Notes under the pieces: model-generated
Databases searched by the model: none
What the model was told of the DNA's origin: nothing
Seen by the model: only the letters and a program-made list of their open reading frames with translations
Origin: an uncultured Methylococcaceae bacterium
GTDB lineage: Bacteria; Pseudomonadota; Gammaproteobacteria; Methylococcales; Methylomonadaceae
Assembly: GCA_903873165.1 (NCBI GenBank)
Contig: CAIQNQ010000211.1
Location: 1-58,328, forward strand
Reading direction: 5' to 3'
Length of the DNA: 58,328 nucleotides
Shown here: one piece after another, positions 35,534 to 45,130 of the stretch
Numbering within the stretch: position 1 is the first letter of the stretch
Layout: each line of letters begins with the position of its first letter
Translations under genes and position numbers: made by a program

Positions 35534-37245
35534 TGCGAGATTGCTGGTTTTTTCTTAAGCTTTTTAAACCTTACCGTGCTTGGTTGATAGGGGGCATTAT
35601 TCTGTCACTCCTCACAAGTTTGGCGGCAATTACCTTATTAAGCTTGTCTGGCTGGTTTATCACCGCATCTGCCATTGCAGGATTAATGACGATGGATGGT
35701 AATGCGCTGGCCTTTAATTTTATGTTACCAGCGGCTCAAATTAGAGCGTTAGCAATAACCCGTACCTTAGGAAGATATGGGGAGCGCCTAGTCACGCATG
35801 AAGCCACTTTTCGAGTCTTAGCGCAGATTAGGAGTTGGTTTTATCAGCAGTTGATTCCATTAGTGCCAGGGCGTTTAGCTTTGCTGCGGAGTGGTGATTT
35901 ATTGTCGCGAATGACTGCCGATATCGATGCCTTAGACGCGCTGTATTTACGTTTAGTCGCTCCTATAATGGTTGCGGTTGTGGGTGTCTCTGCCGTGACA
36001 ATAGTTTTGGCAACTTACTCACCTATTATTAGTATTAGCAATGGTTTAATACTTTTTGTCGCGGCAGTGCTGGTACCTTGGCTGTTTAATCGTTTGGGCA
36101 AGGAGGGCGCAGAGCGTATTACCGTGTTAATGGCAAATTATAGAATTAGGCAAGTGGATATTTTACAAGGCTTTGCAGATTTGATTGCTCATCAAGCTTA
36201 CGGGCGCTTTAGTGCTGTGCTGCATGACATTTCAGAGCGTATTATTAATACGCAACGTCAAAATAACCGGTTAACAGCTATTTCATCTGCGTTAACTTTT
36301 TTACTCGCTCAAACGAGTTTCTTGGTAGTGCTGGTTTTAGCGGGGCTGTTATACACAGAAAATCAACTGACCGGTGCAGAAGTTGCATTGGTGGTTTTTT
36401 GTGTACTAGCCGCTTTTGAGCTGGTTACGCCATTACCACCAGCATTACAAATGCTGGGCAAGACTCAAAAAGCCGCTCAGCGTATCAGAGAAGTTGCTGA
36501 TTTGAAACCAACTACACAAGACCCACTGCAAGAAGTACTGTTACCCCAGGAGTTTGATTTGCATCTTAATGACGTCTGTTTTAGATATTCAGATCAGCAA
36601 GCTTGGGTTTTAAAACAGATCAATTTACACATACCCCAAGGTACTAAGTTAGCGATTGTAGGCGCCAGTGGTTCTGGTAAAACCACTTTATTACATTTGC
36701 TAATGCGCTATTACGACCCAGAACAAGGGCAGGTGTTGTTAGCAGGAAATTCTTTGGATCACTATGGCTCTGAACCATTAATGACCTGTTTTGGTGTCTT
36801 GTCACAACGGAGTCAACTTTTTGCTACAACTATTGAAGAAAATTTATTAATCGCTAAACCTAATGCGACTGCAACAGAGTTAGATGCTGCGATTAAAGCA
36901 GCGGGGTTAGAAAAGTTTATTAGTTATTTACCTGAGGGTTTAAATACTTGGGTAGGGGAGAGTGGTGTTAAAGTCTCAGGCGGTGAAGCAAGGCGGATTG
37001 CTTTAGCTCGGCTTTATCTTAAAAATGCGCCGATATTAATCTTGGATGAACCGACGGAAGGTTTAGATTCAGAAACAGAACAGGATGTTTTTAAAGCGTT
37101 AAGTTTGTTTGCCAAGCACAAAACCGTCATCATGGTCACGCATCGTACAGCGGGCTTAGGTTTGGTAGATCAGGTTTATAAAATGGAACAAGGGTTTTTG
37201 AGTCACATCAATCCTTTAGTTATATCTAAAATAGCTGCAATTTAA
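35530..37245 (+). CDS. cydC: Thiol exporter ABC subunit CydC
   Basis: Second half of CydDC, 571 residues. ATG 35530 overlaps the cydD stop (ATGA); an upstream GTG at 35521 is less likely. The membrane domain (SGWFITASAIAGL, TRTLGRYGERLVTHEATFRV are CydC-type) is followed by the ATPase with Walker A GASGSGKTT, signature VSGGEARRIALARLY and Walker B ILILDEPTEGLDS. The cydDC operon faces the cydAB operon, with a terminator between. Confidence 0.94.
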   Translation: MMRDCWFFLKLFKPYRAWLIGGIILSLLTSLAAITLLSLSGWFITASAIAGLMTMDGNALAFNFMLPAAQIRALAITRTLGRYGERLVTHEATFRVLAQIRSWFYQQLIPLVPGRLALLRSGDLLSRMTADIDALDALYLRLVAPIMVAVVGVSAVTIVLATYSPIISISNGLILFVAAVLVPWLFNRLGKEGAERITVLMANYRIRQVDILQGFADLIAHQAYGRFSAVLHDISERIINTQRQNNRLTAISSALTFLLAQTSFLVVLVLAGLLYTENQLTGAEVALVVFCVLAAFELVTPLPPALQMLGKTQKAAQRIREVADLKPTTQDPLQEVLLPQEFDLHLNDVCFRYSDQQAWVLKQINLHIPQGTKLAIVGASGSGKTTLLHLLMRYYDPEQGQVLLAGNSLDHYGSEPLMTCFGVLSQRSQLFATTIEENLLIAKPNATATELDAAIKAAGLEKFISYLPEGLNTWVGESGVKVSGGEARRIALARLYLKNAPILILDEPTEGLDSETEQDVFKALSLFAKHKTVIMVTHRTAGLGLVDQVYKMEQGFLSHINPLVISKIAAI

Positions 37246-37308
37246 ATGTGTTCGTAACTGTGGATGGGTTGTAATGATGATAAAAATACAGTTCGATTAA
37301 GCTGATTG

Positions 37309-37340
37309 AAAGGGACGCGACTTAGGCATCCCTTTTTTAT
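37309..37340 (+). terminator. Terminator of cydDC
   Basis: AAAGGGACGC (37309-37318), loop GACTTAG, GCATCCCTTT (37326-37335), one mismatch, then a T-run. It sits between the convergent cydDC and cydX-GGDEF ends and may act on both strands. Confidence 0.8.
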
Positions 37341-37348
37341 AGGTGAGA

Positions 37349-37918
37349 TTATGTCTTGCTATTTTCTTTTGCTACGCTGATTAAGTTATCGACGTCTAAC
37401 ATTGAGGTAGCCAATAGTTTAGTTTTATTAGAAAACTCAGCAACACCAGTAGATAACTCTACAGTAACACCTTGTGGAGCTTGGACTTTTTCGCCAATAA
37501 TGCTTTTAATGCGCAGTGCTATTTCCTCTGCTTTATTTTGTGGTGAACCAGGCATTGCGATTAAAAATTCATCCTCCTCAGTTCTTGCGGCAATATCAAC
37601 ACCACCTCTAATTTCATCTTTAAAACAATTGCTTACTTCTCGTAAAATACCGTCCATTTCATAATGAGCAATATTATTGCGGGTTTTAAAATCGCTTAAA
37701 TTCAATAGCAAAATTGAAAATGGAAAACCATTGCGTTTCGAGTTTTCAACCTTTTCTTTTAAGCGCACCAACATTGTGTCTTTGGTCATTAAATGTGTGA
37801 CCGGATCCAAAGTGATATTATCTTTGTCCCAGGCTTCTTGTGCTTCCAATCTAAGTACATTAATAATGCCTAATGAGCAGGCTAGTAATAAACCAAGTAT
37901 CCAAGTAAAGTACCACAT
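37349..37918 (-). CDS. CydX-GGDEF fusion: cytochrome bd small subunit joined to a degenerate GGDEF domain
   Basis: A 189-residue protein in the position of cydX after cydB. Residues 1-30 (MWYFTWILGLLLACSLGIIN, then VLRLEAQEA) closely match CydX/YbgT, the 37-residue single-helix subunit that stabilises CydAB; E. coli CydX begins MWYFAWILGTLLACSFGVI. Residues about 36-185 are a GGDEF fold: LDPVTHLMTKDTMLVRL, LLNLSDFKTRNNIAHYEMDG and VDIAARTEEDEFLIAMP. The GGDEF motif is EEDEF (114-118) and the first metal Asp is Asn73, so cyclase activity is unlikely. The cytoplasmic domain may bind GTP or c-di-GMP, or be structural. The gene is nine bases after cydB on the same strand. Confidence 0.85.
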   Translation of the reverse strand: MWYFTWILGLLLACSLGIINVLRLEAQEAWDKDNITLDPVTHLMTKDTMLVRLKEKVENSKRNGFPFSILLLNLSDFKTRNNIAHYEMDGILREVSNCFKDEIRGGVDIAARTEEDEFLIAMPGSPQNKAEEIALRIKSIIGEKVQAPQGVTVELSTGVAEFSNKTKLLATSMLDVDNLISVAKENSKT

Positions 37919-37927
37919 AGTCTGCTC

Positions 37928-39067
37928 CTAATAAGCTGTATGATCGTTTTGGTGAATATGTTCTGCAGTCACTTTGCCACGTAGCACTCTAAATGCCCAC
38001 GTGGTGTAAGACAATACGATGGGTAAAAATATTAAAGTGACCCAAAACATAATTTTTAAAGTTCCCAAGCTAGAGCTTGCATCCCAGACTGTTAATGAAC
38101 TATTAAGGTCTGAACTAGAGGGGATTAAAAAAGGAAACATTGATACGCCGGCTGTTAAAATAATACTTGCTAGCATTAATGAGCTGGTAATAAAAGCTAA
38201 GCCAGGGCGATTTAATCGAGACAATAACACCGTTGCAATGCCTGTCAAAAAGGCGAGTGCGGGAATGATCCACAACAGAGGACAATGTCCATAATTAGCT
38301 AACCATAAGCCTGAAGCTTTAGACACTGTTTTTGCTAAAGGATTGGAGTAGGTATTAGCAGCGATTGCACTCGTTATTTCGTAACCATCAATATTTGCAA
38401 TCCAAATACCTGCCAAAGCAAAAACAATCAGTGTAATGAAACCAAATAGAGTCACTGTCGTTTTGCACGCTTGATTAATACTGCCTTCAGTTTTAATTTG
38501 TAAATAGACAGCGCCGTGCATAATTAACATGCCTAAGCTAACTAAACCTGCAGCGATAGCAAAAGGATTTAATAAGGCCCAGAAAGAGCCAGTATAGAAA
38601 ATACGCATATCATTATCAAAATGAAAAGGTACACCTTCTAATAAGTTCCCAAAGGCTACCCCAAAAATTAATGAGGGCACTAAGCCACCAATAAATAGGG
38701 CAATATCCCAGTTCTTCCGCCAAGAGGGTGAAGGAAGTTTACTCCGATAATCAAAACCTATCGGCCTTAGAAATAAGGCGAATAGTGTGAGAAGTAATGC
38801 AAAATAAAAACCAGAAAAAGCCACTGAATAAGCGAGTGGCCAAGCAGCAAATAAAGCTCCGCCAGCGGTTACTAGCCAAACCTGATTGCCTTCCCAGGTT
38901 GCTCCGACACTATTAATAATAATTCGACGTTCGGTGTCATTCTTACCTAGAAAGGGTAATAAGATAGCGACTCCTAAATCAAAACCGCCTGTTATAGCAA
39001 AGCCAATTAATAGAGCACCGAGTAATGCCCACCAGATTAAGCGTAGCGTTTCATAGTCAAAAATCAT
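37928..39067 (-). CDS. cydB: Cytochrome bd quinol oxidase subunit II
   Basis: Membrane subunit of cytochrome bd, 379 residues, the same as E. coli CydB. Starts MIFDYETLRLIWWALLGALL; GFAITGGFDLGVAILLPFLG and GNQVWLVTAGGALFAAWP are family hallmarks. Its ATG overlaps the cydA stop by four bases (ATGA). Followed by the CydX-GGDEF gene. Confidence 0.95.
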   Translation of the reverse strand: MIFDYETLRLIWWALLGALLIGFAITGGFDLGVAILLPFLGKNDTERRIIINSVGATWEGNQVWLVTAGGALFAAWPLAYSVAFSGFYFALLLTLFALFLRPIGFDYRSKLPSPSWRKNWDIALFIGGLVPSLIFGVAFGNLLEGVPFHFDNDMRIFYTGSFWALLNPFAIAAGLVSLGMLIMHGAVYLQIKTEGSINQACKTTVTLFGFITLIVFALAGIWIANIDGYEITSAIAANTYSNPLAKTVSKASGLWLANYGHCPLLWIIPALAFLTGIATVLLSRLNRPGLAFITSSLMLASIILTAGVSMFPFLIPSSSDLNSSLTVWDASSSLGTLKIMFWVTLIFLPIVLSYTTWAFRVLRGKVTAEHIHQNDHTAY

Positions 39068-40626
39068 AATGTAGCTCCTGTAGCAATTTCAAAGTGGTAG
39101 CGGCCTTTGTGTAGGCTGCTAGGGCCTTGTTTAATAAATTTGAGCATTAAGAACATTTCTATCGCTAAAAATAGCGTATATAAACTGATATAACCGGCTA
39201 AACTCAGATAAAGGTCTAGTTCGGTTAATGATGACACGCTTAAAAAAGTGGGTAATATTTCTGCTATTGTCCAAGGTTGTCTGCCAAACTCAGCAACAAA
39301 CCAGCCTGTTTCACAAGCAATCCACGGAATAGGAATCATAAAAAAACTAGCGCGTAATAACCATGTTTGTCGGCATTTTCTAATTGAACTGGCAATCACG
39401 GCAAAGACAAAGATAAACAACATGATAAAGCCACAAGCCACCATGATTCTAAAAGTCCAGAATAAAGGGAGTACTCTCGGTAATGAATATTGTGCGGCTA
39501 ATTCAATTTGTTCATCAGTAGCATCAACTACTTTTTCGGTATAACGCTTTAATAATAAGCCATAACCCAAATCGGCTTTATTCAGGTTAAATTCTGCCAC
39601 AGTTGCTTCATCACGCTGGCCTGATCGTAAGGTCTGTAAGCTTTTATAGGCTTTCATACCATTGCGAACGCGTAGGCGATTTTTTTCTAATATTTCTGAA
39701 AGCCCTGTGATGGGTTCATCGACTGATCGGGTGCCGATTAAGCCCAATACCCAAGGGATTTGCACCGCATAATGAGTTTCCATGGTCTCTTGATCTGGAA
39801 TGCCAATAGCAGTAAATGCAGCTGGAGCGGGTTCAGTATGCCACTCGGCTTCAATAGCGGCTAGTTTAGCTTTTTGGACTTCGCCATCGGTATACCCACT
39901 TTCATCACCTAAGACGATAACGGATAAGATGGCGGCTAAACCAAAACCGGCAGCAATCGTATATGAGCGTTGCGCAAAAGCAGCATCTCGACCCTTTAAC
40001 ATATAGAAAGCACTGATCCCTAAAACAAACGCAGAGGCTGTGGTGTATCCCGCAGCAACTGTGTGTACAAACTTAACTTGTGCTGCAGGATTAAAGAGTA
40101 AGGAGCCAAAGCTAGTGAGTTCCATACGCATGGTTTCATAGTTGAAATCTGCACCCACTGGGTTTTGCATCCAGCCGTTAGCTACCAAAATCCATAAAGC
40201 CGATAAATTGGTGCCTAAAGCGACTAACCAAGTAACTAGTAGGTGTTGGCCTTTACCTAATTTATCCCAGCCAAAGAAAAACAAGCCAACAAAAGTAGAT
40301 TCAAGAAAGAAGGCCATTAAGCCCTCAATGGCTAAGGGCGCACCGAAAATATCACCGACATAATGCGAGAAGTAAGACCAATTCATGCCGAATTGAAACT
40401 CCATCGTTAAGCCTGTGGTAACCCCTAGGGCAAAGTTAATGCCGAATAATTTCCCCCAGAACTGGGTCATATCTTTATAAATCTCTTTACCTGTCATTAC
40501 GTAAGTAGATTCCATAATGGCCAGTAAAAAGGATAAACCTAAGGTAAGGGGGACAAATAAGAAATGATATAAGGACGTCGCAGCAAACTGCCAGCGAGAT
40601 AAATTAACTATAGATTCTGAAATCAT
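39064..40626 (-). CDS. cydA: Cytochrome bd quinol oxidase subunit I
   Basis: Haem-carrying subunit of a quinol:O2 oxidoreductase with high oxygen affinity, 520 residues. LSRWQFAATSLYHFLFVPLT holds the haem b595 His near residue 19; GRQPWTIAEILPTFLSVSSL is the C-terminal signature; a long periplasmic Q-loop segment (residues about 250-370) marks the L-subfamily found in E. coli. First gene of cydA-cydB-cydX(GGDEF). bd oxidases resist sulfide and peroxide, relevant to the sulfur genes nearby. Confidence 0.96.
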   Translation of the reverse strand: MISESIVNLSRWQFAATSLYHFLFVPLTLGLSFLLAIMESTYVMTGKEIYKDMTQFWGKLFGINFALGVTTGLTMEFQFGMNWSYFSHYVGDIFGAPLAIEGLMAFFLESTFVGLFFFGWDKLGKGQHLLVTWLVALGTNLSALWILVANGWMQNPVGADFNYETMRMELTSFGSLLFNPAAQVKFVHTVAAGYTTASAFVLGISAFYMLKGRDAAFAQRSYTIAAGFGLAAILSVIVLGDESGYTDGEVQKAKLAAIEAEWHTEPAPAAFTAIGIPDQETMETHYAVQIPWVLGLIGTRSVDEPITGLSEILEKNRLRVRNGMKAYKSLQTLRSGQRDEATVAEFNLNKADLGYGLLLKRYTEKVVDATDEQIELAAQYSLPRVLPLFWTFRIMVACGFIMLFIFVFAVIASSIRKCRQTWLLRASFFMIPIPWIACETGWFVAEFGRQPWTIAEILPTFLSVSSLTELDLYLSLAGYISLYTLFLAIEMFLMLKFIKQGPSSLHKGRYHFEIATGATL

Positions 40627-40750
40627 GAGTTCCTCTTTTAGAGTTTAAGCCTTAATAAACTGGGCGATTTTAAACAGTATTGAGTTGAGAGAGCCAATAC
40701 CTTGGGGTTGAACGTGCATTTTAATTGTAAAAATAATATTTATTATTGTA

Positions 40751-40790
40751 TCTAATTAAAAGATTTATATATCTAATTAAAAGATTTATG
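40751..40790. promoter_or_regulatory. Tandem 21-bp repeats upstream of cydA
   Basis: TCTAATTAAAAGATTTATA at 40751-40769 and the same except its last base at 40772-40790, period 21 (two helical turns). Located 125-165 bases before the cydA ATG on the opposite strand. AT-rich direct repeats with a TTAATTAA-like core at this spacing recall ArcA-type sites, but this is inference. Confidence 0.4.
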
Positions 40791-40914
40791 ATAAAGTTAT
40801 TCCATTGTAAAGTCTAATGGTATTTAAATTCATATTTGGGGCTTCAGATAAATAGAGTTTTTCATTAGACGGCTTAATTTCATTATTTAGTGGTAACGTA
40901 ATGATTTTTTTAAA

Positions 40915-40961
40915 CTTGGTTTCAAGTATGATGTGAAATGCTCTGCATACTTGAAACCAAG
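40915..40961. promoter_or_regulatory. Perfect 16-bp inverted repeat upstream of the SQR gene
   Basis: CTTGGTTTCAAGTATG (40915-40930) and CATACTTGAAACCAAG (40946-40961) with a 15-base spacer. Each arm also contains the small palindrome CTTG-GTTT-CAAG, so the element could be two operator half-sites for a dimeric regulator or an mRNA hairpin. It is 93 bases before the SQR ATG and has no T-run. Confidence 0.5.
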
Positions 40962-41053
40962 AAAGTATTTAACACTATATCACCTTATAAATATAGTGTT
41001 AATTGAGGATGGTTAACAAGAATAATAACAAGTAGTAATGAGGAGTGTGTAGC

Positions 41054-42334
41054 ATGGCGCGAATAGTTGTTTTAGGTGCAGGCATTGGTGGCGTACCAAT
41101 GGCTTATGAAATGAAAGAAACGGTTGGTAAAAATCATGAAGTTATTGTTATTTCTGATAGCCCTACTTTCCACTTTGTCCCCTCCAACCCTTGGGTTCCA
41201 CCCAAATGGCGTAAACCAGAAGACTTAAAAATTGAGTTAGCACCGGTATTAAAAAAGAAAGGCATTGAATTTATTCAAAAAGCAGCGGTAAAAATAGAAC
41301 CCAACACTAATCAAGTATTGTTGGATGATGGTTCTGCTGTAGTGTATGACTTTTTAATTATTGCGACTGGCCCACGTTTAGCTTTTGATGAAATTCCAGG
41401 CTTAGGGCCTGATGGATTTACGTCGTCAGTTTGTCATGTCGATCATGCCGCTGTGGCTGCCCAAGACTGGGAAAAATTTATGGAAAATCCTGGTCCTATT
41501 GTTATTGGTGCTGTGCAAGGTGCGTCTTGCTATGGCCCCGCTTATGAATATTTAATGATTCTGGAAACTGAATTACGTAATCGTAAAGTGCGTGATAAAG
41601 TCCCAATGACATTTGTTACCGCAGAACCTTATATTGGTCATCTTGGTTTAGGTGGAGTGGGCGACACTAAAGGGTTATTAGAAAGTGCTTTGCGTGATAA
41701 ATCTATTAAATGGATTACCAATGCTAAGGTCGATAAGATTGAAGAAGGCATGATGTTCGTTACAGAAGTGGATGATGAAGGTCTTGATAAGAAAAAGCAC
41801 GAATTACCTTTTAAACATTCAATGATGTTGCCTGCCTTTACAGGTATTGATGCGGTTCGAAATGAGGCGGCAGAAGGCTTAGTCAATCCACGTGGTTTTG
41901 TGTTGATTGATGAACATCAACGTAATCCGACTTTCAAAAATATATACTCGGTTGGGGTTTGTGTGGCATTACCTCCAGTTGAAAAAACACCGTTACCCGT
42001 AGGTACACCGAAAACAGGCTATATGATCGAATCGATGGTGACAGCAACTGCCCATAATATTGCAGAGCAATTAGCTGGTAAAGAACCCACACATCATGCG
42101 TCTTTAAATGCACTATGTTTAGCAGATTTTGGTGATTCTGGTGTAGCGTTTTTGGCGATTCCTCAAATTCCTCCACGTAATGTAACGTGGTCTGCACACG
42201 GTAAATGGGTGCATTTAGCTAAGATTGGTTTTGAGAAATACTTTATGCGTAAAATTAGACGAGGCATCAGTGAGCCATTCTATGAAAGGATGATGCTTAA
42301 ATTAATGGGTGTTGTGCGTATAAAAGGTCATTAA
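41054..42334 (+). CDS. sqr: Sulfide:quinone oxidoreductase
   Basis: Flavoprotein that oxidises sulfide and reduces quinone at the membrane surface. 426 residues from ATG 41054 (AGGAG eight bases upstream). FAD-binding GAGIGG (8-13), LIIATGPRL and the C-terminal amphipathic membrane anchor (ARKI-like [16 protein letters not shown]). Redox cysteines: Cys127 (SSVCHVDH), Cys159 ([11 protein letters not shown]) and Cys303 (GVCVALPP), an arrangement like that of characterised SQRs. A small membrane gene follows at once. Flavocytochrome c sulfide dehydrogenase is the alternative but lacks this anchor. Confidence 0.88.
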   Translation: MARIVVLGAGIGGVPMAYEMKETVGKNHEVIVISDSPTFHFVPSNPWVPPKWRKPEDLKIELAPVLKKKGIEFIQKAAVKIEPNTNQVLLDDGSAVVYDFLIIATGPRLAFDEIPGLGPDGFTSSVCHVDHAAVAAQDWEKFMENPGPIVIGAVQGASCYGPAYEYLMILETELRNRKVRDKVPMTFVTAEPYIGHLGLGGVGDTKGLLESALRDKSIKWITNAKVDKIEEGMMFVTEVDDEGLDKKKHELPFKHSMMLPAFTGIDAVRNEAAEGLVNPRGFVLIDEHQRNPTFKNIYSVGVCVALPPVEKTPLPVGTPKTGYMIESMVTATAHNIAEQLAGKEPTHHASLNALCLADFGDSGVAFLAIPQIPPRNVTWSAHGKWVHLAKIGFEKYFMRKIRRGISEPFYERMMLKLMGVVRIKGH

Positions 42335-42335
42335 T

Positions 42336-42536
42336 ATGAATGTCGATAGAATTGTAGTTGCTGTGGCCGGTAGTTTTATCTTAGTGAGTTTGTTATTGGC
42401 GCATTATCATTCAGAAATGTGGTTATGGTTTACAGCATTTGTTGGCGCTAACTTATTTCAATCGGCATTGACTGGTTTTTGCCCGATGGCAATGATACTT
42501 AAAAAATTAGGTATTAAGTCTGGTTGTGCTTTTTGA
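42336..42536 (+). CDS. DUF2892/YgaP-like small membrane protein
   Basis: A 66-residue protein with two hydrophobic helices and the DUF2892 pattern [20 protein letters not shown] and [20 protein letters not shown]. In YgaP the same segment anchors a rhodanese domain. It begins two bases after the SQR stop, so it is co-transcribed and may hold a sulfur-related partner at the membrane (inference). Ends in a cysteine-containing tail, GCAF. Confidence 0.85.
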   Translation: MNVDRIVVAVAGSFILVSLLLAHYHSEMWLWFTAFVGANLFQSALTGFCPMAMILKKLGIKSGCAF

Positions 42537-42639
42537 GTATATAAATTAATTGTAAAGAGATTAATGTACCTTGGTCTGTTTTTTGGAGCAGGGTATATGT
42601 TTTCTTTAAATATAAGCACTAAGACTTTACGGAAAGATC

Positions 42640-44034
42640 ATGCTTAAAAAAAATATACTGTGTTGGGCCAGCAGTTTTGTAATAACGGGTTTATTCTCGA
42701 CTTCCGCAATAGCGGTTGATGTTGTAAAACCTACCGATCGTAACAAAGATTCAGTTGAAAAAATAGCGAATCAGTCGTTTACTTTAGATCAAGCTATTGA
42801 TTATGCCATTGCTAATAATCCAGATTTACAGATTGCCATAGATCGAATTAATCAAGCAGATGCTCAATTGGGTGTAGCTTTATCGGCATTTTATCCGCAA
42901 GTTTCCGCAAAAGTGGGTTACGAAACATCTAATAATCCTGCGCAAGTTTTTTCTATGATTGTTGCGCAACGAGACTTTAATTCAAATTCGATAGCTAATA
43001 TTAATGATCCTGGATACAGACAAAATTTCCGTCCCGAAATAATAGGTAAAGTCTCTCTTTTTCGCGGGGGGCAAGACTATCAAAATAGTAAAGCAGCCGA
43101 GTTAGGTATTGATGCCGCTGAATTTGAACGATCCTCTATTCATAATGCCTTAATTCAAGCGGTAACCGCGACTTATTATGCTTATCTAGCAGCTTTAGAA
43201 GCACAAAAAATTGCCCAGAATTCAATAGCGGCTATTGATAGTGAATTAAAGCAAACGCGGATAAAACATGCAGCAGGAACAGTACTTAAATCTGATGTAT
43301 TGTCACTAGAAGTTAAATTAGCGGAAGCACAAGAAGCCTTAATTAGAGCAGCTAATGGCATAGAAACGACTAAAGTAAATCTAGCCAATTTACTGGGTTT
43401 ACCTAACCAGCAAGATTTTAATATCGCGTCATCTTCTATTTTTACCCCTCCTAAGCTCGTTAATTCTTTTAATGAATTACTTGAGCAGGCCATGAGCCAA
43501 AGACCTGAAGTTAAAGCAGCAGCTAATCAGGTTGAAATTGCACAACATAAAATAAAAAGCGCACAGGGAGCTTATTTACCTAAGGCAGATGCTTACGTTA
43601 GTTATGGACAAAATAGTCAAACACCTGGCTTTTCTAGTAGCAAAGAAAATGTTACAGCAGGGATCGCCGTCGAAATGGATTTGTTTTCGGGATTTAATAC
43701 CCAGAAACAAGTCAGAATGGCTGAATTAAAAGCAGCAGAAGCGACTGAAACAGAACGCAAAACTAAATTATCTATTGAGCAAGAAGTTAAAACGGCCTAT
43801 TTAAAACTTCAAGAAGGTTTAGCTCGAGTTCATGTAACAGATGTATCTGTAGAAGCTGCGGATGAAGCCTTAAGGCTGGTTAAAGAAGAAAGGCAGGCAG
43901 AGGTGGTCACTGTTACGCGGTATATTGAAGCGGAAGTCGCTAAGAATACAACTAAATCAAATTCTATTGCAGCGCATTATGATGCCTTAAGTGCTGAAGC
44001 CGCATTAAAGAAAGCCATTGGTGCTTGGAAATAA
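42640..44034 (+). CDS. TolC-family outer-membrane efflux protein
   Basis: A 464-residue outer-membrane channel with a signal peptide (about 1-26). TLDQAIDYAIANNPDLQIAI is the first TolC repeat start, and the two OEP domains are visible (second near VEIAQHKIKSAQGAYLPKAD). It is the first gene of a tripartite RND operon; the adaptor follows 10 bases after its stop. Confidence 0.9.
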   Translation: MLKKNILCWASSFVITGLFSTSAIAVDVVKPTDRNKDSVEKIANQSFTLDQAIDYAIANNPDLQIAIDRINQADAQLGVALSAFYPQVSAKVGYETSNNPAQVFSMIVAQRDFNSNSIANINDPGYRQNFRPEIIGKVSLFRGGQDYQNSKAAELGIDAAEFERSSIHNALIQAVTATYYAYLAALEAQKIAQNSIAAIDSELKQTRIKHAAGTVLKSDVLSLEVKLAEAQEALIRAANGIETTKVNLANLLGLPNQQDFNIASSSIFTPPKLVNSFNELLEQAMSQRPEVKAAANQVEIAQHKIKSAQGAYLPKADAYVSYGQNSQTPGFSSSKENVTAGIAVEMDLFSGFNTQKQVRMAELKAAEATETERKTKLSIEQEVKTAYLKLQEGLARVHVTDVSVEAADEALRLVKEERQAEVVTVTRYIEAEVAKNTTKSNSIAAHYDALSAEAALKKAIGAWK

Positions 44035-44044
44035 AGGAACTCAC

Positions 44045-45130
44045 ATGACACAAAACGAACCTAAAAACATGAATAAATTGCTGTCCATTGCAGGGGCTGT
44101 TTTCGCTTTGATTTTGTTACTTCTTTATATGCAAGGTAGCTTCGTTAGTAAGGTGGCTCCTGGGGTCATAGAAAAAACGGCAGATTTAAAACGATCAACT
44201 GCTCAAACCAGTGTCGTAGAGAAAAAACAAGTCGACGATGTTATGAGTTGGCCGGGTACTGTAAAGTCCAGAACCGTGGCGAATATTGCCCCTAAAATGA
44301 CAGCTCGTATTTTAGAAATTAAGGTTCATGCTAGTGATAAGGTTAAGCAAGGTGATGTGTTGGCACGTTTAGATGAGCGTGATATCGCGGCTCAAGAACA
44401 AGCCAGCTTAGCGGTGTTGGCAGGAGCCATTGCAGAGGGTAATCGTGCTAAGGCCGACGCAGACCGTATCCAAAGTTTATATGCCAAAGAAGCAGCAACG
44501 AAGGAACATCTTGATACTATTATCGCGCAAGATAAAGCCGCGCAAGCTAGAGTAAATCAAGCAAATAGTACGCTTAACGAAGTTAAATCTTTACAGGCAG
44601 ATACTTTATTGCGTGCTCCATTTGATGGGGTTGTACTTAAACGTTTTAAAGAACCCGGTGATATGGGGTTGCCGGGCGTCCCTGTCATTTCTTTACAAGC
44701 ACCCCAAGGATTAAGATTAGAGGCTGATGTGCCTACCAGTTGCGCAAGCCAATTCACTATTGGGATGCACGCTAAAGTGCGAATTGACACCTTAGGAAAA
44801 ACGGTAATAGCTCAAATTGATGAAATTAGTCCTGATGTCGATGCACAGACTAGAACACAATTGATTAAGGTGACTTTACCGACTATGACGGGTTTGCAAG
44901 CCGGTTATTTTGGTTGGTTAGAACAAGGTTGTGCTCAACATGAAGCCTTATTAATTCCTGTTAGCGCAGTTCAACATATTGGCCAATTAGAAGTTGTTAA
45001 AGTGTTGGCAGAAGGGCATCAGGTCATGCGGCATATAAGAACCGCTAAAGTTTTTGGTGACCAGATTGAAGTGATTTCTGGTTTAGTCGCAGGTGAAGTT
45101 GTTATTAGTAATCCACAGCAGGCACAATAA
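44045..45130 (+). CDS. RND efflux periplasmic adaptor (HlyD/AcrA type)
   Basis: A 361-residue membrane-fusion protein. ATG 44045 has AAAGGAA upstream. One N-terminal helix, then lipoyl-like halves (VANIAPKMTARILEIKVHAS, VKQGDVLARLDERD and LRAPFDGVVLKRFKEPGDMG) flanking an alpha-hairpin. The stop overlaps the permease ATG (TAATG). Confidence 0.9.
   Translation: MTQNEPKNMNKLLSIAGAVFALILLLLYMQGSFVSKVAPGVIEKTADLKRSTAQTSVVEKKQVDDVMSWPGTVKSRTVANIAPKMTARILEIKVHASDKVKQGDVLARLDERDIAAQEQASLAVLAGAIAEGNRAKADADRIQSLYAKEAATKEHLDTIIAQDKAAQARVNQANSTLNEVKSLQADTLLRAPFDGVVLKRFKEPGDMGLPGVPVISLQAPQGLRLEADVPTSCASQFTIGMHAKVRIDTLGKTVIAQIDEISPDVDAQTRTQLIKVTLPTMTGLQAGYFGWLEQGCAQHEALLIPVSAVQHIGQLEVVKVLAEGHQVMRHIRTAKVFGDQIEVISGLVAGEVVISNPQQAQ

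Noticed and set aside
40751-40790. Possible start of a CRISPR array
   Set aside because: Only two adjacent units with a two-base gap and no spacers; better read as regulatory tandem repeats.
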